A stretch of 64,000 nt of DNA from Tamilnaduibacter salinus (GCF_003096655.1 NZ_QEKQ01000010.1:62001-126000), one strand, 5' to 3'; counted from the first letter of the stretch, positions 25,812-35,930 are shown. The notes: generated by a model from the sequence alone, not told the origin. Numbers and translations are program-made.

Positions 25812-27474
25812 TCGTCCGAGCAAGGACCAGTTGGGCGCCAGGTTGCAGGAGCTGCGCTCCGCATATCGAGAACGGTTGAATGACGAACTGGCAGCCATCA
25901 CTCGACTGGCCGAGGAGGCCCTCAACCAAACCGACGCAGCGGAATCCATCACCCTTCTCGGTCAAAAGCTCCATAAACTGGCGGGCTCGGCGGGCACGTT
26001 TGGGTTCCATCGATTGGGCAGCCATGCCCGTCAGCTGGAACAGAGGATTCAGGAGTGGCTCGATGGCGCGGCGTCGGCCGCGTCATTTAACCTGATCGCT
26101 TTCACCCAAGACCTGAAAACGCTCCAGTTCCACCTCGGCGCCGATGAGGCGGCTTCTCGAAGCATCAGCGTGGAGCATACCGGACAGGAGCCCGAGCCCG
26201 ACTCCCCCCTGATTGCGGTCGTAGAGCGCGATGAAATTCTGGCGAAGTACATTGCCCACCAGCTTGAGAGCTTCGGCTTTCGTGTGCGTTGCTACCATGA
26301 TCCACAGACATTTCTTGTCAACAATGATGGCAGCACGGATCTGCTGTTGCTCGACCATCGCTCAGGCGCTGCAGAGTCGGTCAGTACGTCGACCGAGCAC
26401 TGGCAAATGCTCCTCAAAGACGTTCAGTGCCCCGTCATTTTCATGGGGGGACACGAGGACTTTTTCGTTCGCCTGGAGGCGGTCCGTGCGGGTGCGGATG
26501 GCTATTTCGTCAAGCCCCTGAACATTCCGAAGGTCGCCAAGAAGATCACACAGTCGATCCGCAAGCAACGCCAGCACAACGAGCGAATACTGATCATCGA
26601 TGATGACGCCGAGCTGATTTCGCATCTCCAGACGGTTCTGACGAAGGAGGGGATGGTGGTCGAAATCCTCTCCGACCCAACCCGCCTGATAAACACGACC
26701 GCCGAATTTCAGCCCGAACTGTTACTGGTCGACCTGAATATGCCCGAGGTGACCGGCGACGAGCTCGCCTCCATGATCAGGCAGTTTGATCAATGGAATA
26801 ACCTGCCCATTCTCTACCTGACCCGGGAGCAGAGCCAGGAGGCGCGGGCGCATGCTCTGTTGAGCGGTGGCGACGACTTCATCAACAAACCCATCAGCGA
26901 CGATTACCTGATCAAGACATGCCGCAACAGAGTCCGGCGTCAGCGGGATATGCAACAGGCCATTTCTCACGACGGCCTCACCGGCCTTCTGAGACACGCC
27001 AATATCAAGGATGCGCTCGAGACCGAACTTCAGGGGAGCCGCCGCAGCGGCAACCCGCTGTCCGTGGTCATGCTCGACATTGATCATTTCAAGCAGGTTA
27101 ACGATACCTATGGCCACGCCTTGGGCGACATCGTCATCAGCACCGTTGGCACACTGGTTTCACAACACTTCCGACGCTCTGACCGTCTTGGACGCTACGG
27201 CGGTGAGGAATTCGTGGTTGCGCTGCCCAACTGCGACGCCAAGACCGCCTACACCCTGGTCGACCGACTGAGGCAGGCATTCGGCGAAATCAGTTTCGTT
27301 GAACGAAGTCGGCGTTTTGTCTGCACGCTATCTGCAGGAATTGCGGACACCCAAACGTTCCCGGACACCACGGCTGAGCAGTTGCTGGACCAGGCAGATG
27401 CCGCTCTCTACCGTTCCAAGAATGCTGGTCGAAACTGTGTCTCGATCGCCTCGGAGCCCAAAGAATCACAGTGA
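25804..27474 (+). CDS. HPt-REC-REC-GGDEF diguanylate cyclase
   Basis: 556 residues. An HPt domain has its phosphoacceptor His57 in KLHKLAGSAGTFG. Two receiver domains follow (about 135-255 and 262-380); the first is divergent but keeps Asp (LLLLDHRSG) and Lys (YFVKPLN), the second is canonical (IIDDD, LLVDLNMP). The GGDEF domain (about 395-555) has GGEEF and an RxxD inhibitory site (RRSD) just before it. It should make c-di-GMP under phosphorelay control. The ATG at 25804 overlaps the upstream stop, and the downstream kinase GTG (27471) overlaps this stop, so the genes are co-translated. Confidence 0.92.
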   Translation: MADRPSKDQLGARLQELRSAYRERLNDELAAITRLAEEALNQTDAAESITLLGQKLHKLAGSAGTFGFHRLGSHARQLEQRIQEWLDGAASAASFNLIAFTQDLKTLQFHLGADEAASRSISVEHTGQEPEPDSPLIAVVERDEILAKYIAHQLESFGFRVRCYHDPQTFLVNNDGSTDLLLLDHRSGAAESVSTSTEHWQMLLKDVQCPVIFMGGHEDFFVRLEAVRAGADGYFVKPLNIPKVAKKITQSIRKQRQHNERILIIDDDAELISHLQTVLTKEGMVVEILSDPTRLINTTAEFQPELLLVDLNMPEVTGDELASMIRQFDQWNNLPILYLTREQSQEARAHALLSGGDDFINKPISDDYLIKTCRNRVRRQRDMQQAISHDGLTGLLRHANIKDALETELQGSRRSGNPLSVVMLDIDHFKQVNDTYGHALGDIVISTVGTLVSQHFRRSDRLGRYGGEEFVVALPNCDAKTAYTLVDRLRQAFGEISFVERSRRFVCTLSAGIADTQTFPDTTAEQLLDQADAALYRSKNAGRNCVSIASEPKESQ

Positions 27475-29234
27475 GTTCACTTCGTAACCGCGTTATCGCC
27501 ATTGTCATTCTTGCCAGCCTGATGACGGTCATCGCCATCAGCCTGACCGCTTACCAATCTCTCGGCAAAGACCAGCGGAGGCTGATACTCAAGCAGGAAC
27601 GGTTCAAAGCCGAGCGCCTCGCAAACCAGGTCAACCAGAGCATTCAGAAACGGATGTTGGCCCTGTCAGTGACACGCCCGGCCTTCAAGAGCCAGGGGCG
27701 ACTGCGCTCGCCCGATGAGCTTGAGAGTGCCATCCGGCGAAACGCTGACCTCGTTCAACGGTTTTTCCCGGCCGGCGTGCTGATTTTCGATGCCAGCGAC
27801 ACCGCCATCGCCGAAAGCACCTATGTACCAGACCGGCTCGGGACGAACTACGCAGACCGCCCCCACTTCCAACGACTGCAACGTTCCAGGGAGCCCGTCA
27901 TCTCCAAACCGATCATGGGGCGAACCACTGGCGTTCCTCTACTGTCTTTCCTGATGCCAATCCTTCACGAGGGGGAAATGCTCGGCAGCGTAGGCGGCAT
28001 CATCAAACTCAGCAAAGAATCCATACTGCCTCCTCGCGCCGGCCAAACGACGCCGGATAATGGCACGATATCGATGATTGTGGACGCCCGAAACCGGCTC
28101 TACATCGAGTCACCCGACCCGGAGCCGGAGGAAACGTTGCGCCCACTTCCCGCTCCCGGGGAAGACGCTCTGATCGACGCTGTTCTGGCCACCCCCAGCG
28201 GTTCCTCCGTGATGCACTATCAGGGGCAGAAGTACCTGGTCGCCACAGACACGCTGGAACCATTGCACTGGGTATTCGTCCGGGCGATTCCCTATGAGAC
28301 GGCGATGGCCCCCATCAGGGAGTCGTTCAGACAGTTTTTCCTGATCAGCGCTACCGTCACCGTACTGCTGCTGATGCTGGCGTGGTTTGTCGCCCGGTCA
28401 CTGACCCGTCCATTGACCACCGCCACACAGTCGATTAACGACATGGCGGAGAACAAGGAGCGCAGTGAGGTTCTGCGCGAAGATGGCCCCAGAGAAATTC
28501 GGGAACTGTCCAAGGCCTTTAACCGGCTTTCCCGGGAGCGGCAGCAATCTGACCGACTCAAAGACGATTTCATTGCCAGTGTCAGCCATGAGCTCCGTAC
28601 CCCGCTGACCTCCATAGCGGGGAGCCTGAAAATGCTGGTTGGCGGCGTCGGGGGTACGCTACCGGAGAAAGCCCATTCCATGGCCGACATCGCATTGCGT
28701 AACAGTGAGCAACTGAACAACCTGATCGCCGATCTCCTTGACTTCAACAAACTGACCGCCGGTAAACGGGAGTTAAGCATCTCCCGCTGCTCTGTGGATG
28801 CGAGCGTCCGTGATGCGGTGGAAGGCAACCAGGCCATGGCAAATATGTACCAGGTCAACCTGACGGCTGGTGAAGAATCGGGCCTTTTTGTGGAGGCTGA
28901 CCAACACGCGCTCCGACAGATTCTTGATAACCTCATCAGCAACGCCATTAAGCACTCGCCAAAGAGCGGAATCGTCCGGATCGCGACCAGAAAAGAAGCG
29001 ACGAACACCATCTCAATCACCGTCAGTGATCAGGGTGACGGCGTGCCGGAGTCATTCGAGGACCAGATCTTCCAGCGTTTTTCCCAGGCCGAGCGCGGTA
29101 CCACCCGGGCATCGACCGGCACGGGGCTTGGGCTGGCCATCAGCCGAGAGCTCGTTCGTGCCATGGATGGCGATATCGGCTACGTCAACGACAGGGGCGC
29201 GCACTTCTGGATCACACTGCGCTCGGGGCAATAG
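27471..29234 (+). CDS. Cache-HAMP sensor histidine kinase
   Basis: 587 residues. Membrane helices lie near residues 8-28 and 285-305. Between them is a periplasmic Cache-type sensor (AERLANQVNQSIQKRMLALS, then TDRPHFQRL-like motifs). HAMP follows at about 300-355, HisKA with His near 373 (SVSHELRTPLTSIAGSL), and HATPase with N, G1 and G2 boxes (NAIKHSP, DQGDGVP, GTGLGLAIS). It has no receiver of its own. GTG start at 27471 overlaps the previous stop (GTGA). It is the obvious phosphodonor for the two upstream response-regulator genes. Confidence 0.92.
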   Translation: MSSLRNRVIAIVILASLMTVIAISLTAYQSLGKDQRRLILKQERFKAERLANQVNQSIQKRMLALSVTRPAFKSQGRLRSPDELESAIRRNADLVQRFFPAGVLIFDASDTAIAESTYVPDRLGTNYADRPHFQRLQRSREPVISKPIMGRTTGVPLLSFLMPILHEGEMLGSVGGIIKLSKESILPPRAGQTTPDNGTISMIVDARNRLYIESPDPEPEETLRPLPAPGEDALIDAVLATPSGSSVMHYQGQKYLVATDTLEPLHWVFVRAIPYETAMAPIRESFRQFFLISATVTVLLLMLAWFVARSLTRPLTTATQSINDMAENKERSEVLREDGPREIRELSKAFNRLSRERQQSDRLKDDFIASVSHELRTPLTSIAGSLKMLVGGVGGTLPEKAHSMADIALRNSEQLNNLIADLLDFNKLTAGKRELSISRCSVDASVRDAVEGNQAMANMYQVNLTAGEESGLFVEADQHALRQILDNLISNAIKHSPKSGIVRIATRKEATNTISITVSDQGDGVPESFEDQIFQRFSQAERGTTRASTGTGLGLAISRELVRAMDGDIGYVNDRGAHFWITLRSGQ

Positions 29235-29357
29235 GTGGCGGCATTCGCCGCGCAGACACCGCCTCAGACAATTCGGATGGCAGAATCCCGCCATATTCAC
29301 CACACTCAGCGATGACTGTGTTCTGAGTACGCGCTCTGCGCCAGGAGTCCTGCGATT

Positions 29358-32300
29358 ATGACCGGTAAGCGCTTTCAACCTGCCCCTTTGCCCAACGACG
29401 AGCAAAGCCGTCTTCAGGCACTGGACGCGCTGGCGATTCTGGACACGGCACCAGAGCCCCAGTTCACCGATCTGGTACACATCGCAAGCCAGCTCTGCGG
29501 CACGCCGATTGCGCTGGTCTCACTTGTCGATTCCGATCGCCAATGGTTCAAGGCAACCTGTGGACTGGACGCACAACAGACCGGCCGGGATGAATCCTTC
29601 TGCGCCCACGCCATTCACGACACCAGTATCCTGGAGGTGTGCGACACCCAAGAAGACGACCGCTTTGCCGACAATCCACTGGTGACCGGCCCCCCGCGGA
29701 TTCGCTATTACGCGGGGGCACCACTCCTGGGCCAGAGTGGGCATGCCTACGGAACGCTCTGCGTCATCGACACCCGCCCCAGGAATGCTCTCGACAGGGG
29801 GCAGCGAGAAAGCCTGGAGCGCCTGGCCCGGTTAACCGTCAACCGTCTTGAGGAGTGGTCCCGACAACAGCAGGCCGATGTCAACGCACGGACACTGTCC
29901 GTGCTGCTTGAATCCATGCCGGATGCGACGGTTTCATGCGATAGCGAGGGCAATCTGGCCCAGTTCAACCGAAAGGCACGCGAGTGGCACGGCGTCGACC
30001 CTCGCGCCCTTCCCCCGGAACAGTGGACCCAGCATTTTGGCCTTTATGAACCGGATGGGGAAACACCACTGGCAACGGGTCAGATCCCCCTCGCCCGTGC
30101 CTGGCGGGGAGAACAGGTCCGCAACGCCGAAATCGTGATTCGATCGCAGGGCCAGCCCCCCCGGGTTGTACTCTGTAATGGTGAACGCCTTGAAGACAAT
30201 GGCGGTCAGCTGCTCGGCGCCGTCGTCACCATGAGCGACATCACCGCCCTGCGCCGCACCTACAGCGACCTGAACGAGACACGCGCCTATCTGCAGTCCG
30301 TGATCGACTCCTCTGTCGGCGTTGCCATTATCGCGACCGATACCGAAGGGGTCATCACGCTTTTCAACCCGGGCGCCGAAACGCTCCTGGGGTATTCAGC
30401 TGACGAATTGGTGGGCGTTCACACACCCGCGATATTCCATTGGGCGCCGGAGGTGGAGGAACGCGCTGCACGACTGTCGGAGGAACTCGATGTCCCCATC
30501 AATGGGTTCGATGCTTTCGTCGGGAAGGCTCGGCGTGGCACGCCTGAAACATTGACCTGGACTTACGTGCGCAAGAATGGAGAGCATCGCAGGGTCCGGC
30601 TGTCCGTCAGTGCGATGAAGGATGAAACGGGGCGAATCAACGGATTTCTCGGTATGGCGGTGGACATCACGGAGCGCCTTCGCGCCGAGAAGGCAGCCCG
30701 ACTGGCCACAGAGCGCTTCAGCGAGGCTTTCAACTCTGCCGCGTTGGGGATGGCGCTGGTTTCTCTGAAAGGAGGCTGGCTTGATGTCAATGAGGCGCTG
30801 ACGAACCTGTTTGGCTACTCCCGGGAGGAACTGCTCGCGACCGATTTCCAGAGCCTGACCCACCCGGAGGACCTGGATAGCGATCTGGCGCTTCTGCGCG
30901 ACCTGCTTGACGGGCGGATCAACCGATACCAGATAAAGAAACGGTATTACCGGCAGGATGGCAGCATCATGCACGCACTTCTGTCGGTTGGGCTTGTGAC
31001 CGACGACAAGGGGGCGCCGCTGCACTTTGTGTCCCAGATTCAGGATGTCTCAAGCGAACATCACGCGGTAGAAGAACTGGAAGCCAACCGGCGTTTTCTG
31101 CAGAAGCTCTTCGACTCCCTCGTCGACGCCGTACTGGTGCTGGATGCGGACACCACAATCATCAGTCACAACCAGGCGGCGGCTGAGCTGTTTGAACTGC
31201 CCGCTGATGCCGTCGGTTCAAGCCTCAACACCCGACTACCGGAACTGACAGACCGATTGACCGCTGAAGAAGCCAACCCTGCTGAGGACAAGACCCACGA
31301 ATCCCTGTTGGCGCGCTGGGACACCACTCTCACCCTTGCCGGCAAGCCTCCAACGCCTCTGGAGCTGAGTCTGTCGCGCGTGCGTGGTCAGTATGATCCG
31401 CTACACGGCTGGGTTCTGGTGGCTCGGGATCTCACCGAGAGCCAGCGCAATGAACAGCTGAAGAATGAATTCGTGTCGACCGTCAGCCACGAACTGCGAA
31501 CGCCACTGGCTTCAATCTCGGGCTCGTTACGATTAATCACTGGCGGTGCAGCAGGCGAAGTGCCGGAGCGTATGGCGAAAATGCTGCGGATCGCCGAGCA
31601 GAACAGCCATCGGCTGATTCAACTGGTCAACGACCTCCTCGACCTGAACAAGCTTGCCGCCGGCGAGATGGAACTGCGGTTCGAGGACATTGAGCTTGGT
31701 CCGGCCATTGAACAGGCCATCGAGCAGATGCAGAACTTTGCCGCGCCCTATGAGGTCACGCTCAACCGCACCGGTTCGCCGCTCGGTCAGGTGCACGTTG
31801 ATCCGGACCGCCTACAGCAGATTCTAGCCAATCTCATCTCCAATGCGTGCAAACATTCTCCACGCGGCTCCGAAGTGACGATCCATTGCGAGTCCAACAT
31901 GGAGGGCAGCGCTCTGGTCAGCGTCATTGATCAGGGCCCGGGGATTCCAGCGTCCTTTCGAAGCCGCATATTCGAGCGCTTTGCCCAGGCAGACGCCTCC
32001 GATTCCCGTGCCAAAGGCGGCACCGGACTGGGCCTTGCGGTCACACGGGAACTGGTCGAACGCATGGGTGGCGTCATCGGCTTTGAGTCACGGGATGGCG
32101 AGGGCGCGCGGTTCTGGTTCCGCTTTCCTCGCGCCGAGGTCGCGTCAATATCGTCGACAGGGAAAGCCCGCATTCTGCATGTGGAAGACGATAACGATCT
32201 GGCGACGGTCGTCGCCGCTCAACTCGCCCCCTGGTGCGCTGTCGAGCGGGCCGTCTCTCTGCGCCAGGCCCATGAGTGCCTGAGACAGGCTTCATTCGAC

Positions 32301-32534
32301 CTGATTCTGCTGGACCTGAAACTGGACGACGGCAGCGGCATCGATCTGTGGGAATCACTCCACCGCGCCCAGCCTGAGGTGCCAGTGGTGATTCTCTCCG
32401 GTTACGACGTACCGCGGAGAGTCGCCTGCCGTGTCGCGGCGGTAGTGAACAAGGCCTCTGTCACGCCTGGCGAGATCGAGAAACGGGTCGTTGATTTAAT
32501 CCAATCAACGAACAGCCAACCGAAGACAGAATAG
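29358..32534 (+). CDS. GAF-PAS hybrid sensor histidine kinase with C-terminal receiver
   Basis: 1058 residues without transmembrane segments. A GAF domain (about 15-165; the ESFCAHAI motif is typical of this subgroup) is followed by four PAS domains (about 175-295, 300-435, 440-565, 570-690), HisKA with His near 710 (TVSHELRTPLASISGSL), HATPase (NACKHSP, DQGPGIP, GTGLGLAV) and a receiver (about 935-1050; LILLDLKLDDG). It is 123 bases downstream of the Cache kinase. Its HisKA closely resembles that of the neighbour, suggesting duplication. The terminal receiver implies a phosphorelay through the HPt domain of the 25804 gene. Confidence 0.9.
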   Translation: MTGKRFQPAPLPNDEQSRLQALDALAILDTAPEPQFTDLVHIASQLCGTPIALVSLVDSDRQWFKATCGLDAQQTGRDESFCAHAIHDTSILEVCDTQEDDRFADNPLVTGPPRIRYYAGAPLLGQSGHAYGTLCVIDTRPRNALDRGQRESLERLARLTVNRLEEWSRQQQADVNARTLSVLLESMPDATVSCDSEGNLAQFNRKAREWHGVDPRALPPEQWTQHFGLYEPDGETPLATGQIPLARAWRGEQVRNAEIVIRSQGQPPRVVLCNGERLEDNGGQLLGAVVTMSDITALRRTYSDLNETRAYLQSVIDSSVGVAIIATDTEGVITLFNPGAETLLGYSADELVGVHTPAIFHWAPEVEERAARLSEELDVPINGFDAFVGKARRGTPETLTWTYVRKNGEHRRVRLSVSAMKDETGRINGFLGMAVDITERLRAEKAARLATERFSEAFNSAALGMALVSLKGGWLDVNEALTNLFGYSREELLATDFQSLTHPEDLDSDLALLRDLLDGRINRYQIKKRYYRQDGSIMHALLSVGLVTDDKGAPLHFVSQIQDVSSEHHAVEELEANRRFLQKLFDSLVDAVLVLDADTTIISHNQAAAELFELPADAVGSSLNTRLPELTDRLTAEEANPAEDKTHESLLARWDTTLTLAGKPPTPLELSLSRVRGQYDPLHGWVLVARDLTESQRNEQLKNEFVSTVSHELRTPLASISGSLRLITGGAAGEVPERMAKMLRIAEQNSHRLIQLVNDLLDLNKLAAGEMELRFEDIELGPAIEQAIEQMQNFAAPYEVTLNRTGSPLGQVHVDPDRLQQILANLISNACKHSPRGSEVTIHCESNMEGSALVSVIDQGPGIPASFRSRIFERFAQADASDSRAKGGTGLGLAVTRELVERMGGVIGFESRDGEGARFWFRFPRAEVASISSTGKARILHVEDDNDLATVVAAQLAPWCAVERAVSLRQAHECLRQASFDLILLDLKLDDGSGIDLWESLHRAQPEVPVVILSGYDVPRRVACRVAAVVNKASVTPGEIEKRVVDLIQSTNSQPKTE

Positions 32535-32601
32535 TCGGATCACCCCAGGCGTCGCCCCTTTTTTCTGATCCGGTGCTTTGTAACAGCACCTTTCCAGTTT
32601 T

Positions 32602-32631
32602 TATCAAATTTCCTGCCCGATCTTGTCATGG
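32602..32631 (+). promoter_or_regulatory. AraC-type operator candidate upstream of the SDR operon
   Basis: This segment shares 23 of 28 positions with 36981-37008, including the core CTGCCCGATC. Both copies contain TRTCA and TGTCA direct repeats exactly 22 bp apart (here 32602 and 32624), about two helical turns, as expected for an AraC-family site. It lies about 105 bases before the SDR start codon. Confidence 0.6.
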
Positions 32632-32733
32632 CCCTGGCCATTCCCGCTGGGTCACACTGATCCACCGATCCAGAGAGTTGAGGCGCCGTTCGTGCGCCCG
32701 GCTGTATCAACCAATCAAGAACAAGAGGCGACT

Positions 32734-33495
32734 ATGGAATGTCAAGGTGTACCGGCCATCGTTACCGGTGGCGCGTCCGGTCTGGGTGAAGGCGCCGTCC
32801 GCGCACTGGCGGCGCAAGGCTGCAAAGTGGCCATTCTCGACCTGCAGGAGGAGCGGGGTAAAGCCGTGGCCGAAGACCTCGGCGGCGTGTTCATCCGCTG
32901 CGATGTGTCCTCCTCCGAGAGTGCCGAAGCGGCCATCGCCGCCGCCCGTGAGGCGCACGGCCCCTGTGGTATCGCCGTGAACTGCGCTGGCATTGCCCCG
33001 GCGGCCAAGATTGTCGGCAAAGACGGCCCCATGCCCCTTGAGGACTTCAACAGGGTGATTCAGGTGAACCTGATCGGCACCTTCAACATGATGCGACTGG
33101 CTGCCGCCGAGATGAGCGAGCGCGAACCCAATGCCGACGGTGAACGCGGGGCCATCATCTCCACCGCCTCGGTTGCCGCCTACGAGGGCCAGATCGGGCA
33201 GGCCGCCTACAGCGCCTCCAAGGGCGGCGTGGTGTCCATGACCCTTCAGGCGGCCCGGGAGCTGGCACGCCAGGGCATCCGGGTCAACACCATCGCACCG
33301 GGCATCTTCATGACGCCGATGATGGCGGGCATGCCGCAGAACGTACAGGACAGCCTGGCAGCGACACTGCCCTTCCCCCAACGACTCGGCAAGCCGGAAG
33401 AGTTCGGCATGATGGTCGAGCAGATGGCCAGAAATCCCATTCTCAACGGCGAAGTAGTCCGGCTGGACTGCGCGCTGCGGATGGCGCCGAAATAA
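32734..33495 (+). CDS. short-chain 3-hydroxyacyl-CoA dehydrogenase (SDR, HSD10-like)
   Basis: 253 residues. Classical SDR with cofactor motif TGGASGLG (11-18), NAG-like NCAG at 83-86, and the catalytic Ser near 143-146, Tyr159 and Lys163 (YSASK). The acidic residue after strand 2 (ILDLQEERG) indicates NAD+. The overall sequence is close to human HSD17B10 and bacterial 3-hydroxy-2-methylbutyryl-CoA dehydrogenases, which act in isoleucine degradation. AAGAGG lies before ATG 32734. First gene of a three-gene operon with the acyl-CoA dehydrogenase (13 bases downstream) and thiolase. Confidence 0.88.
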   Translation: MECQGVPAIVTGGASGLGEGAVRALAAQGCKVAILDLQEERGKAVAEDLGGVFIRCDVSSSESAEAAIAAAREAHGPCGIAVNCAGIAPAAKIVGKDGPMPLEDFNRVIQVNLIGTFNMMRLAAAEMSEREPNADGERGAIISTASVAAYEGQIGQAAYSASKGGVVSMTLQAARELARQGIRVNTIAPGIFMTPMMAGMPQNVQDSLAATLPFPQRLGKPEEFGMMVEQMARNPILNGEVVRLDCALRMAPK

Positions 33496-33508
33496 TCGGG
33501 AGGACAGC

Positions 33509-34660
33509 ATGCAAGCGATTCGTGAACCGGAAGAACGGGCCATGCTCCGCGATATGGTCATCAAGGTCCTGGAGAGTCAGGTCCAGCCCCATTACGAGCA
33601 GTGGGAAGAGGCCGGCGCCGTGCCTCGCGACCTCTGGCGCACCTTCGGCGAAGCCGGCATGCTCTGTGTCGACGTGCCTGAAGCCTATGGCGGGGTGGGT
33701 GTGCCCTTCGACTACTCCGTCGTCGTAGGCGCGGAGCTGGCCCGCATGGGCTTTGGGGCGCTGGCCACCAACGTGATGGTGCACTCGGACATCGTCGCGC
33801 CCTATCTGACCAACATCGCCTCCGAGGAGCAGAAGCAGCGGTGGCTCCCGAAGATGGTCAGCGGCGAGGCGGTCGGCGCCATTGCCATGACCGAACCGGG
33901 CGCCGGCAGTGACCTGCAGGCCATGCGCACCACCGCCAAGCCCGATGGCGAGGGTGGTTACATCCTCAACGGCTCGAAAACCTTCATCACCAACGGCCAG
34001 CATGCGGACATGGTGATCGTAGCGGCCAAGACCGATCCGTCAGCCGGTGCGAAGGGCATCAGCCTGTTCCTTGTGGACGCGTCACTGCCCGGCTTCAGCC
34101 GGGGCCGCAATCTCGGCAAGATCGGCCAGCACTGTGGCGACACCTCGGAGCTTTTCTTTGAGGACCTGCGGGTGCCAGGCTCTGCCCTTCTGGGCGAGGA
34201 AGGGAAAGGCTTCGTCTACCTGATGACCGAGCTGCCCCGGGAGCGGCTGGTGATCGGCGCACAGGGGTGTGCCGCCGCCCGCGGCGTTCTGGACCTGACC
34301 ATTGCCTACACGGACGAACGGGAACTGTTCGGCCAGAAGCTCAAGCAGCTGCAGAACACCCGCTTCCGCATCGCCGAGATGGAGACCGATTACCGGGTCA
34401 ATCAGGCGTTCATCAACGAATGCATTGAGCAGTACAACGTCGGCGAACTGGATGCGCCCACGGCGTCCATGGCCAAGTACAGCGCCACCGAGATGCAGTG
34501 CCGGGTGGCGGATGGCTGTCTGCAGCTATTCGGCGGCTACGGCTATACCACCGAATATCCGGTCTCGCGCGCATTCACCGATGCCCGGGTGCAACGCATC
34601 TACGGTGGCACTTCCGAAGTCATGAAGGAAGTCATCGCCCGTTCGCTGCTGGGTAAATAA
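33509..34660 (+). CDS. acyl-CoA dehydrogenase
   Basis: 383 residues, standard for the family. FAD and substrate motifs are visible: AIAMTEPGAGSDLQAM, FITNGQHADMVIVAAKT, RDELFGQ-like ERELFGQKLKQLQNT, and the C-terminal LQLFGGYGYTTEYPVSRA...RIYGGTSEVM. The Glu in the YGYTTEYPV segment region is the usual catalytic base area for short/branched-chain members. It oxidises an acyl-CoA to the 2-enoyl-CoA. Given the neighbouring SDR and thiolase, 2-methylbutyryl-CoA or another short-chain substrate is plausible. GGGAGGA precedes the ATG. Confidence 0.92.
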   Translation: MQAIREPEERAMLRDMVIKVLESQVQPHYEQWEEAGAVPRDLWRTFGEAGMLCVDVPEAYGGVGVPFDYSVVVGAELARMGFGALATNVMVHSDIVAPYLTNIASEEQKQRWLPKMVSGEAVGAIAMTEPGAGSDLQAMRTTAKPDGEGGYILNGSKTFITNGQHADMVIVAAKTDPSAGAKGISLFLVDASLPGFSRGRNLGKIGQHCGDTSELFFEDLRVPGSALLGEEGKGFVYLMTELPRERLVIGAQGCAAARGVLDLTIAYTDERELFGQKLKQLQNTRFRIAEMETDYRVNQAFINECIEQYNVGELDAPTASMAKYSATEMQCRVADGCLQLFGGYGYTTEYPVSRAFTDARVQRIYGGTSEVMKEVIARSLLGK

Positions 34661-34681
34661 GGCTCCCTGGAGGATTTTGCT

Positions 34682-35863
34682 ATGTCTGATTCCGATGTCG
34701 TGATTGTTGGCGCCGCCCGCACCCCAATGGGCGGCATGATGGGTTCGTTGAGCCCGGTCCGCTCACCGGAGCTGGGAGCGGTTTCCATCGCGGCGGCCAT
34801 CGAACGGGCCGGACTGGCGCCGGTCGACGTCAACGAGGTGGTGATGGGCTGTGTTCTGCCCGCCGGCCTGGGCCAGGCTCCGGCCCGTCAGGCCTCCCGT
34901 TCGGCCGGCATTCCGGACAGTTCCGGCTGCACCACCGTCAACAAGATGTGCGGCTCCGGCATGCAGGCGGTCATCATGGCCCACGACCAGATCAAGGCGG
35001 GAACGAACACCCTCATGATCGCCGGGGGCATGGAAAACATGAGTCAGGCTCCCTACCTGCTGCCCAAGGCCCGCCAGGGCATGCGCATGGGCCATGGTCA
35101 GGTGATCGATTCCATGTTCTTCGACGGTCTGGAAGACGCCTACGAGGGCGGCCTGATGGGCGTATTCGCCCAGCGCACCGCCGATGACAACCGGATCACC
35201 CGTGAGGCCATGGACGCGTTTGCCACCGCCTCGCTGAACCGCTCACTGGCGGCGATCGAAAACGGCGGTTTCACGGATGAGATCGTCCCGGTCACGGTAC
35301 GGGGCCGTGGTGGCGACACCCTGGTCGAGACAGACGAGCAGCCGGGCAAGACCCGTCCGGAGAAAATCCCGACCCTGAAACCCGCCTTCAAGAAAGACGG
35401 GACCGTGACCGCCGCCAACGCCAGCTCCATCAGCGACGGCGCCTCCGCTCTCGTGCTGGCCAGTGAGGCCGAAGCCGGTCAACGCGGTCTCCAACCACTG
35501 GCCCGAATCGTCGCCCACGCCACTCACGCGCGCCTGCCCGCTGAGTTCACGCTCGCGCCCATCGGCGCCATCGAGAAGGTGCTGGACAAAGCCGGGTGGT
35601 CCAGGGACGACGTGGATCTGTACGAGATCAATGAAGCCTTCGCCGTGGTGGCGTTGCTCGCCATCAACGAGCTGGGGCTGGATGCCGACAAGGTGAACGT
35701 CAACGGCGGCGCCTGTGCCCTGGGGCACCCGATCGGTTCCTCCGGCTCGCGGATCATCGTCACGCTGATTCATGCCCTCAAACAGCGTGGGCTGAAAAAA
35801 GGCGTCGCCTCACTATGCATCGGCGGCGGTGAAGGGACGGCTGTAGCGATTGAGTTGCTTTGA
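34682..35863 (+). CDS. acetyl-CoA C-acyltransferase (thiolase)
   Basis: 393 residues, a complete thiolase. The acyl-carrier Cys90 lies in NKMCGSGMQAV, NEAFAVVALL carries the catalytic His region, and NGGACALGHPIGSSGSR contains the second Cys/His pair. Degradative thiolases of this length cleave 3-ketoacyl-CoA to acetyl-CoA plus a shortened acyl-CoA; with the HSD10-like SDR, 2-methylacetoacetyl-CoA is a reasonable substrate (giving propionyl-CoA). GGAGGA precedes the ATG. Last gene of the operon, followed by a strong hairpin. Confidence 0.92.
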   Translation: MSDSDVVIVGAARTPMGGMMGSLSPVRSPELGAVSIAAAIERAGLAPVDVNEVVMGCVLPAGLGQAPARQASRSAGIPDSSGCTTVNKMCGSGMQAVIMAHDQIKAGTNTLMIAGGMENMSQAPYLLPKARQGMRMGHGQVIDSMFFDGLEDAYEGGLMGVFAQRTADDNRITREAMDAFATASLNRSLAAIENGGFTDEIVPVTVRGRGGDTLVETDEQPGKTRPEKIPTLKPAFKKDGTVTAANASSISDGASALVLASEAEAGQRGLQPLARIVAHATHARLPAEFTLAPIGAIEKVLDKAGWSRDDVDLYEINEAFAVVALLAINELGLDADKVNVNGGACALGHPIGSSGSRIIVTLIHALKQRGLKKGVASLCIGGGEGTAVAIELL

Positions 35864-35869
35864 TCGGAT

Positions 35870-35900
35870 CAGGGCGTCAGAGCCTCGTTCTGACGCCCTG
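35870..35900. terminator. bidirectional hairpin between convergent genes
   Basis: CAGGGCGTCAGA (35870-35881) and TCTGACGCCCTG (35889-35900) form a perfect 12-bp stem with a 7-base loop. It sits between the thiolase stop and the AraC stop. No strong T-run follows. Confidence 0.75.
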
Positions 35901-35930
35901 CCTCTCCCCTGACAGGAGGGAGAAACGGCC

